Positions 32,012-37,523 of a DNA stretch of 37,523 bases are shown here, piece after piece. Position 1 is the first letter of the stretch. Each line of letters starts with the position of its first letter. This DNA is from Berkiella sp964594635 (GTDB lineage: Bacteria; Pseudomonadota; Gammaproteobacteria; Berkiellales; Berkiellaceae), in the NCBI GenBank assembly GCA_964594635.1, contig CAZQMV010000017.1:1-37523 (forward strand), in the 5' to 3' direction. Position numbers and translations under genes: made by a program. The notes under the pieces are model-generated. The model saw nothing but the letters and a program-made list of their open reading frames with translations. It had not been told where the DNA came from and ran no database searches.

Positions 32012-32287
32012 TTAATAACTAACTACGTCATAATACCCTGGTTTGTAATCGCATTGAGGATCGCGTTCACCCCGGTTGTTAATTAACATTCCAAGTGCAC
32101 CTGCAACGCCAGCTATACCAAGTAGGGGGTGAATTATAGCTCCAACAATTACAGAAAATGCGCCTATCATAATAGCGCCACTGGCAGCTTTAGAATTGCA
32201 CTCATTATCTATTTCGAATTGAGTAACATATCTTACCGTTCCACCGTGTACATTGTCCAACTGACAAATGTCTTTAATTTCATGCAT
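32012..32287 (-). CDS. Double-glycine leader peptide, microcin/bacteriocin-like precursor (3)
   Basis: The 91-residue product begins MHEIKDICQLDNVHGG, a double-glycine leader (Leu at -7, Val at -4 before GG). The predicted core is 75 residues with a Gly/Ala/Ile-rich hydrophobic centre (GAIMIGAFSVIVGAIIHPLLG and GIAGVAGALGMLI) and two Cys that could pair (one in ECNSK, one in QCDYK). AGGAG lies about 8 nt upstream of the ATG. It sits between phage tail relics on the opposite strand. No exporter or immunity gene is adjacent. Confidence 0.72.
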   Translation of the reverse strand: MHEIKDICQLDNVHGGTVRYVTQFEIDNECNSKAASGAIMIGAFSVIVGAIIHPLLGIAGVAGALGMLINNRGERDPQCDYKPGYYDVVSY

Positions 32288-32375
32288 GTTAAATACTCCT
32301 ATTTAGAACGCGATGAATATAGCGCATTGAGAAAAATGTTAACAGGAAAATTATTAAATTAAGATTAAAAATTTT

Positions 32376-32720
32376 ATGAGTTACTATTTTGAATTAGGTA
32401 GTTGCACAATTGCAATTGAATCTGGACTTGAGTTTTCACAATCACATGAATCAATCAATAGCACAGTTGTCCATCGAAGCCAGTCTGGAAAAGCAATCAA
32501 GCAAACCCATTTTAAGAAACTAAAATCTATTTTATCAGGTAAAGGATGGATCCCTACTGGTCTGGAAAGTTTAGTTTCTTCAGAAGCTCTCATACTGGAA
32601 TGTACAGTACCAATGTCTATCGTAAGCAAAAGTAATCAAATTTCAATACCCCAAGGCCGTAGAGACGATTTTGGTTACGTTCCAACGGCCTTTGGTTTAG
32701 TCAATGGGAATTTAAAATGA
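32376..32720 (+). CDS. Phage tail-region small protein
   Basis: The 114-residue product has the look of a small protein found after tape-measure genes in some siphophages and prophages: MSYYFELGSCTIAIESGLEFSQS at the start, SGKAIKQTHFKKL, ILSGKGWIPTGLESL, and SIPQGRRDDFGYVPTAFGLV near the end. The frame is intact, unlike the tape-measure relic before it. No ribosome site of note. It is probably a surviving prophage gene of unknown role. Confidence 0.6.
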   Translation: MSYYFELGSCTIAIESGLEFSQSHESINSTVVHRSQSGKAIKQTHFKKLKSILSGKGWIPTGLESLVSSEALILECTVPMSIVSKSNQISIPQGRRDDFGYVPTAFGLVNGNLK

Positions 32721-32920
32721 CTGCTTAAAAGTTCAAGCGCTTTTTCAAATTCACGTTCTTGAATCAATATATAATCTGTCATATGTAGATAGAGCATAAA
32801 TACTTATGTCATTTTCTGATAAAGGAGTTATAACACGCTTTAAAACGCCTACTAATAAAAAATCTAATACCCCTTTTACTTTTAGCATATGCTAGTTTTT
32901 CTGGGCTTTGACATCTGTAG

Positions 32921-32940
32921 GATATTGTAGGACATCCAAG
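32921..32940 (+). repeat. Dispersed repeat, extended copy
   Basis: GATATTGTAGGACATCCAAG matches 37325-37344 in all but the last base. It ends exactly where the MFS gene fragment begins. The rest of 32721-33139 (no gene) holds the fragments listed next and nothing else I can name. Confidence 0.8.
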
Positions 32941-32941
32941 T

Positions 32942-33066
32942 TATACGATGTTATTTCTGACGTGATTTTTTGCAAGCGTTGAAATCCTTATTTTTGCGGT
33001 GGGTAACGATATCTCTGATTTACGCGCTAGCGCAACAGCCGCGGCTTTTTCGAATATGGTCATTAG
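32942..33066 (+). pseudogene. Fragment of a second MFS transporter gene
   Basis: About 125 bp align without gaps to 20518-20642 of the intact MFS gene (around residues 314-354: SVEILIFAVGNDIS and RASATAAAFSNMV). One codon is now TGA. Most differences are silent third-base changes, so the parent was a working paralogue that diverged before being cut down. Both ends are abrupt. Confidence 0.85.
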
Positions 33067-33132
33067 CGTCCTGAGAAGCTGGAAACATCGTTTGAGCGGT
33101 CCAAACAGCTCGGTAAAGCTGTCAGCAGCGAT
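33067..33132 (+). pseudogene. Short phage-like coding remnant
   Basis: Directly after the MFS piece, one frame reads PEKLETSFERSKQLGKAVSSD then stop. It shares the 14-mer GAGAAGCTGGAAAC with the tape-measure relic (33072 and 31425). It may be another shred of the same phage region; too short to be sure. Confidence 0.3.
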
Positions 33133-33139
33133 TAATAGA

Positions 33140-36100
33140 TTAACAAGCGCTTACCCAAGATACCATTTGTAAGCTTTTTTTAAAGTTTACAAATGGTTCA
33201 ATTAAAGCCTGTATTTCCGTTTGTTCTTGGGAACATTTCCAGGTTTTGCTATTAAAAAACCTCCAGGATTCATTCCCTAATTCTCTCAATAATGATTCAC
33301 TGTCATCACCATAAGCATGTTGTACTGCTGTGATAAATGATTTTACTAAACCTAGTTTTCCACTGCTTACAGCTTGTTGAAATCCATTGTATCCAAAATA
33401 ATTTGTACTGCGAAGTATTGCTTGCCATAACCGTGGATCTAAAGACGATTCGTATAATTTTATTATCATTTTTGTATTCGTGACAGAGCCAGATCGTAAA
33501 GCATCCTGTAATAGTGAAAATCCTTTATTTGTGCTATTACTTATGACTTCGGCAAAACCTTCTTTAGATAATTTAGTTTGCATTTCAGTTGAGAGCTTTA
33601 CAAATAAGATTTTCGATACATGTTCTGCAAACAAAGGATCACTTTGGAGCTCAAATGGCAAATGTAATACATCATCTAAATGTGAGAACCCATTAATACT
33701 CCGTTCTGCAAGCGTATCTGCAGTACAATTAACAAGGCATTTATCAAGTTTTTCTAATATTTTAGCAAATGATAGAGTATGTTTTGATTTACAGGCTCTC
33801 ATGATTAAACTATGAAGTTCTTGTGCTTCTTTACTTCTCCATTCACCTTTTTTAGAGACATCAGCAGGGTTAGATTCAATGACAAAAGAAGATACCAAGT
33901 GAGAGAGAGGATTGCTGAAAATTAACATCGGTGATGATGCTTCGAGTGGGCTTGTAAGTTCAGTTGAAACCATATCTATTACTGCATCTTCTTGACCCTC
34001 TGAAACTAATAATTTCTCTAATTTAGAACTCAAATCATCAAGTTCAGCACTGCTGCCTAATCCTTTCTGTTGATGTTCCTTATGCAAACATTTAGATTCT
34101 TGCTCTAGAGAATGTAGCTCAAGAAAAATTTCATTAGAATGAGGATGAACTTTAGGTACTTTCGTTGCATATTTCTTAAACAGCTCTTGGTTTTGACAAC
34201 TTTGAAAGAAACGAGCAAGAACATAATAGGTGTCAAGGTGATCATCAGCACTAGCTTTTGCTGCAACATCATCTAATCCATCAAGAAGAGGGAATATGTT
34301 CTCATGCGATTTAAGAATAGATTTTATGCGTTTCAAATTACTTAAAAGCTCAATATAACTAGACCAGCGAGTCCCGCTGATCATTTCTTTTAAAGATTTG
34401 CCACTTTGGCCACTTCTAACATCAAAATTTAATATATCTAGGGGAACTTCTGTTAATACTCTCTCAAAGCAAGTTGGATAGCCATCCGCAGCTAAAGTCG
34501 CTAACCACCAAAGTAACGATGTTCCCTTAAATTGCCCATTTGTTGCTCTAGTATTCAGATCAAGTTCAGTTATAGGTATCTCATTGAAGTAAGACTCTAA
34601 GATATTGATATAACCACACCAAGCTAAAAGAATGAGAATGTTATTATTTTTGTTTTGGGCCTGATTTCCAATCAGCTCATTAATTGGTATATTCTGAAGA
34701 ATTAAATCCAGGCTCTTTTTATTCCCTTTTCCATTTCTAGCAGCAAGTATAACCCACCAAATTGGTGTTATTCCTTCATTTATGCCTTCTAAGCATGGTA
34801 AATTAAAATCTAATTGGTTAATTGGAACATCTTCTAGTAATTTATCTAAAAATTTAGGGTGCCCTGAAGTAGCTAATAAACATATCCACCAAAGCGTAGT
34901 CGCTCCACGAAATTCACCACGTTTACATATCGCGTTAAGTTGAATTTCATTAAGATTTAGCTTTTTGAATAAAATTTCTAAAGGTCTAATATTCCCATGA
35001 GCTGCCGCACGTGCAACAAGCTGAAATGCTGAGATGCCTTTATACGGCCCTTTAGTACAAGTTGCGTTAAAATCAAGCTTATCTAATGGCACCTCTGCAA
35101 GTATTTTTTCAAGTTGTCTTGAAGCCTTTTTTATTGCAGCAGCACATGCCCACCACAAAGGCGTAGTATTTCGGTGATGATTTTCTTCACATCTATAATT
35201 AAAATCAACATTTCTGAGTAAATCTTGTCTAGCAAGCACAATATCTAAATATTGTGTATGTCCATTGTTAGCAGCTTGGAAAATTTGATGAAAAACGGTT
35301 AATCCTTTATCTTTCTCGTAAGATATTTTTTTCATCAAATTGAGTTTGTCAGCGGGAAGTTGGCTAAGAATTTTTGCTAAAATTTGTGAATGGCCTCTAA
35401 TTCCTGCTTCTGCAATTAAATGTAAAACAGACCAACCTTCATTTGTACCCATTTGACAAGTGGCATCTAAATCCCACTTGGCAAATGGAATCATTGTCAA
35501 TAAATGTTCTAAATATTGAGCCCTGCCATCAATAGCAAGTAGTGCTAACCACCATAACAAAGTGGTTCCATTTCCATCTTTTCTTAAATATTTCGAATTG
35601 ATATCAGACTCATCAAGTGATGTCGCGAAAAAAACTTCTTCAAATATGTTATATTGCTCTCTGTTAACTCTTTTGGCTAAAATGAATAATGGCGTTATGC
35701 CCCAGCCATTTTTTACATTAAAATCGGTTAAGTGGAATGCTTTTTTTGCCATTAACTTTTCTAATGCTTTTGGATAACCATGCCATACGGCTCTAGCCAG
35801 CCAATCTAAGATTGTAAGATCTTGACAATATATTCCTTTACCTATCACTTTTAGATTTAATTCAGAAAGAGGTTTTTTGGATATAATTCGTTCTAAGCAA
35901 TGAGGTCTACCATTGCCAGCAGCAACAGCCAGCCAATATAGTGCCGTTGTTCCATCTGACTCTCTATCTTCAACTACCGAGTTTAAATCCAATTGTAGTA
36001 AAACTTTATTAGGGATCTCTTCTAAAATACCCTGCGGCTCAGCTGATCCAGCTTCTGCTTTTGCTATTAGATGAAATAGTGTTGCCCCTTTATGTGGGCC

Positions 36101-36952
36101 CTCTAATATTTGTTGATTCAATAATTGTGGAGTTATAGTAATTCTTCTTAGAATGCTTTTGAGATATTCGGGTTTACCTTGTGCAGCTACTTGAGCAAGT
36201 AAATGAAGCGTGCTTTCCCCACTATATGGCTCAACAATGTCAGTTGGACTTAGTACTGGTTGAGAAAAGAGCATGTTCCATGCATCAATAGGATTTGATT
36301 GTGTGGAAAGAAGACTGCTTGACACAATTCGTCTTACAGGTCTCAGACAAAAAACATCAATGTCCAAATCTTTTATGGGCACATATTTTAATATTTTATC
36401 TAAGTATTGTGAATTCCCACCGGCAGCAGCTAATGCAGCCATCCAAAAAACATCTGTTCCTTTAAAATTTCCCTCGGTACACTTTGCTCTGAAATTGAAA
36501 TTTTTCAGGGGCAATACAGAAAAAACTCGTTCAAGGCAATGTGTATACTCATAAGCACATGCATGCATGAGCAAATACAGCAAATGGAAACCTTGAAAAA
36601 TTGAGGGAAATGATGGACATAAAAAATTAAAATTTAATTTCTTTATATCTACATTACTGATAACCTTATCAAGATTTTGGGCGAATCCACTTGAGGCAGC
36701 AAGTGCAAGAACGCTTAATACGGATGCTCCTTTAGATGGGCCAACTTCTATTACCTCATTAAAATCAAGCTCATTTAAATTTCCTTTACAAAGAAATGCA
36801 AACAAATCATTAAGAGCAACTTGATTAATTTCACCCTCGTCAGAAAATATTTGTGAACATTTTTGAAGCAAATGATGCTGCTGAGGATTTATTATTCTTT
36901 GGCCCTTAGTTTTACGTTTACTACTAAGATTAGAGCGAGGACCGCACTTCAT
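33140..36952 (-). CDS. Giant ankyrin-like tandem repeat protein, candidate effector
   Basis: This 1270-residue protein is built mostly of about 17 tandem repeats of 39-48 residues (about 60-830) with a consensus close to G..KG.T.LWWLA..AA.G....LE.IL..VPL..LDFN..C..G. They resemble ankyrin repeats (G-T-L helix pair, then a hairpin) but are longer, with a striking WW or LHL motif in the first helix and an LDFN strand between units. The C-terminal 430 residues are helical with a possible coiled coil (about 930-985) and no known domain. The N-terminus is basic (SSKRKTKGQR). No signal peptide. Repeat proteins of this kind in intracellular bacteria are often secreted scaffolds. The ATG lies at 36952 with a GAGG-type site upstream. 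The 290-bp spacer beyond it is AT-rich with nothing I can name. Confidence 0.85.
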   Translation of the reverse strand: MKCGPRSNLSSKRKTKGQRIINPQQHHLLQKCSQIFSDEGEINQVALNDLFAFLCKGNLNELDFNEVIEVGPSKGASVLSVLALAASSGFAQNLDKVISNVDIKKLNFNFLCPSFPSIFQGFHLLYLLMHACAYEYTHCLERVFSVLPLKNFNFRAKCTEGNFKGTDVFWMAALAAAGGNSQYLDKILKYVPIKDLDIDVFCLRPVRRIVSSSLLSTQSNPIDAWNMLFSQPVLSPTDIVEPYSGESTLHLLAQVAAQGKPEYLKSILRRITITPQLLNQQILEGPHKGATLFHLIAKAEAGSAEPQGILEEIPNKVLLQLDLNSVVEDRESDGTTALYWLAVAAGNGRPHCLERIISKKPLSELNLKVIGKGIYCQDLTILDWLARAVWHGYPKALEKLMAKKAFHLTDFNVKNGWGITPLFILAKRVNREQYNIFEEVFFATSLDESDINSKYLRKDGNGTTLLWWLALLAIDGRAQYLEHLLTMIPFAKWDLDATCQMGTNEGWSVLHLIAEAGIRGHSQILAKILSQLPADKLNLMKKISYEKDKGLTVFHQIFQAANNGHTQYLDIVLARQDLLRNVDFNYRCEENHHRNTTPLWWACAAAIKKASRQLEKILAEVPLDKLDFNATCTKGPYKGISAFQLVARAAAHGNIRPLEILFKKLNLNEIQLNAICKRGEFRGATTLWWICLLATSGHPKFLDKLLEDVPINQLDFNLPCLEGINEGITPIWWVILAARNGKGNKKSLDLILQNIPINELIGNQAQNKNNNILILLAWCGYINILESYFNEIPITELDLNTRATNGQFKGTSLLWWLATLAADGYPTCFERVLTEVPLDILNFDVRSGQSGKSLKEMISGTRWSSYIELLSNLKRIKSILKSHENIFPLLDGLDDVAAKASADDHLDTYYVLARFFQSCQNQELFKKYATKVPKVHPHSNEIFLELHSLEQESKCLHKEHQQKGLGSSAELDDLSSKLEKLLVSEGQEDAVIDMVSTELTSPLEASSPMLIFSNPLSHLVSSFVIESNPADVSKKGEWRSKEAQELHSLIMRACKSKHTLSFAKILEKLDKCLVNCTADTLAERSINGFSHLDDVLHLPFELQSDPLFAEHVSKILFVKLSTEMQTKLSKEGFAEVISNSTNKGFSLLQDALRSGSVTNTKMIIKLYESSLDPRLWQAILRSTNYFGYNGFQQAVSSGKLGLVKSFITAVQHAYGDDSESLLRELGNESWRFFNSKTWKCSQEQTEIQALIEPFVNFKKSLQMVSWVSAC

Positions 36953-37243
36953 TAAAAATTACCTCGAGAAATAGGGGAATATACAATAGATAATAATTGA
37001 TTAGTATATTAACTAAATATTAATTGTGAGTAAAGTTAAAAATGATTAGGCTCTTATTTCTCAGATATTTATGTCAACTATTTCAAAAATGTAGCAGCTT
37101 GAACCTCAGTTCTTATTCGTTAATAGTTAACTTTTAATCAATGTTAGTCTCAAATCAGTCAGTAACCAATTCATCTCTATTTGATAAGTAAAAATGCATA
37201 ACACTCGATTATTTTCAAAGGCATGCTCCGAGAAAGAGAAATC

Positions 37244-37462
37244 ATGATTGCATTGATAGGATGTTTTGTACCGACTTTAGTTTGCTGGGGCTATTGTTTG
37301 GTTATCGAAGATTTCAGAAAAAAAGATATTGTAGGACATCCAAAAGATATCGCAGAACATCCAAGTTCTGGGTTTTGTTGCTTTGTTTTAGAAGGTATAA
37401 GAATAGGTAGAATGCAGTTAACTAAGATTAGAAAGGAAAGGGATCAAGTACTGAATGTTTGA
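37244..37462 (+). CDS. Small hypothetical membrane protein carrying the dispersed repeat
   Basis: The frame from ATG 37244 (72 residues; 37223 is an alternative) starts with one hydrophobic segment (IALIGCFVPTLVCWGYCLV). It then runs through two 21-nt copies of the dispersed repeat, read as DIVGHPK and DIAEHPS, and ends in a basic segment. AAAGAG precedes the ATG. I cannot tell if it is a real gene or a chance frame across the repeat. Confidence 0.4.
   Translation: MIALIGCFVPTLVCWGYCLVIEDFRKKDIVGHPKDIAEHPSSGFCCFVLEGIRIGRMQLTKIRKERDQVLNV
37325..37366 (+). repeat. Dispersed repeat, two tandem 21-bp copies
   Basis: GATATTGTAGGACATCCAAAA is followed by the diverged GATATCGCAGAACATCCAAG. The 21-bp period keeps the reading frame of the surrounding small ORF. 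The first unit matches 32921-32940. Confidence 0.8.
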
Positions 37463-37523
37463 ATTCAAGGCTCTACCCCATTAAAGGGGGCACTTTAACC
37501 CTGATGTATTAAGCTAAGTATGT

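Noticed and set aside
31327..32720. Active prophage
   Set aside because: Only tail-region remnants are visible, the tape-measure gene is frameshifted and deleted, and no integrase, capsid, terminase or lysis gene is seen.
32676..32782. A 35-residue minus-strand frame (MTDYILIQEREFEKALELL...)
   Set aside because: It overlaps the end of the phage-type gene, has no ribosome site and is too short to support.
1..37523. tRNA or rRNA genes
   Set aside because: I looked for T-loop GGTTCRA-type motifs, CCA ends and rRNA cores on both strands and found no convincing case; a covariance search would settle it.

Overview
The window looks like a scaffolded draft piece of a low-GC gammaproteobacterium that lives inside eukaryotic cells, most likely a Legionellales member (Legionella, Coxiella or Berkiella-like). 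This comes from gene content, not from a marker gene. Ordinary gammaproteobacterial housekeeping and transport genes (EmrAB, BrnQ, PanE-like, MtnD, ferritin, YjdF) are interleaved with eukaryotic-type proteins: a sphingosine-1-phosphate lyase, an ankyrin plus RasGEF protein, a very large ankyrin-like repeat protein, a Fic enzyme, a DUF2608 HAD protein and several orphan low-complexity proteins of the kind that turn out to be secreted effectors. Two 100-N gaps (885-984 and 16384-16483) sit in repetitive DNA and are scaffolding gaps of unknown true length.

Layout. 1-2425: two orphan proteins on the minus strand, the first split by a gap inside an Ala/Lys/Glu-rich linker. 2558-5318: an emrA-emrB drug-efflux operon. 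5369-5677: a truncated receiver domain. 5726-9118: sphingosine-1-phosphate lyase and a divergent DUF2608 gene, bracketed by inverted copies of a hairpin-rich repeat. 9272-15966: mostly small metabolic and hypothetical genes (thioesterase-like, degenerate HAD, CHMI tautomerase, ketopantoate-reductase family, ferritin, YjdF). 16005-21843: a double-glycine leader peptide, a gap in a 19-bp tandem repeat, an MBL-like protein, a YiiD_C thioesterase, BrnQ with a second double-glycine peptide directly behind it, an MFS transporter, TfoX-N and a GNAT. 22045-28446: a candidate effector, the 981-residue Ank-RasGEF protein, acireductone dioxygenase and a beta-lactamase-fold protein. 28540-30493: a Fic protein and a divergent small HTH protein. 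30663-33132: a graveyard holding a truncated outer-membrane protein, a broken phage tape-measure gene, a phage-type small protein, a third double-glycine peptide and a fragment of a second MFS gene. 33140-36952: a 1270-residue protein of about 17 ankyrin-like repeats.

How it fits together. Several genes point at host manipulation: sphingolipid catabolism, Ras-family GTPase activation, AMPylation, and ankyrin scaffolds. Three unrelated loci encode class II microcin/bacteriocin-like precursors with a GG cleavage site, but no processing exporter is present here. A short dispersed repeat (core AGGACATCCA) recurs at six loci. It lies at the edge of a gene fragment, inside one ORF and in one 5' leader, so it seems to mark rearrangement points. 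No rRNA, tRNA, CRISPR array or intact transposase was recognised.
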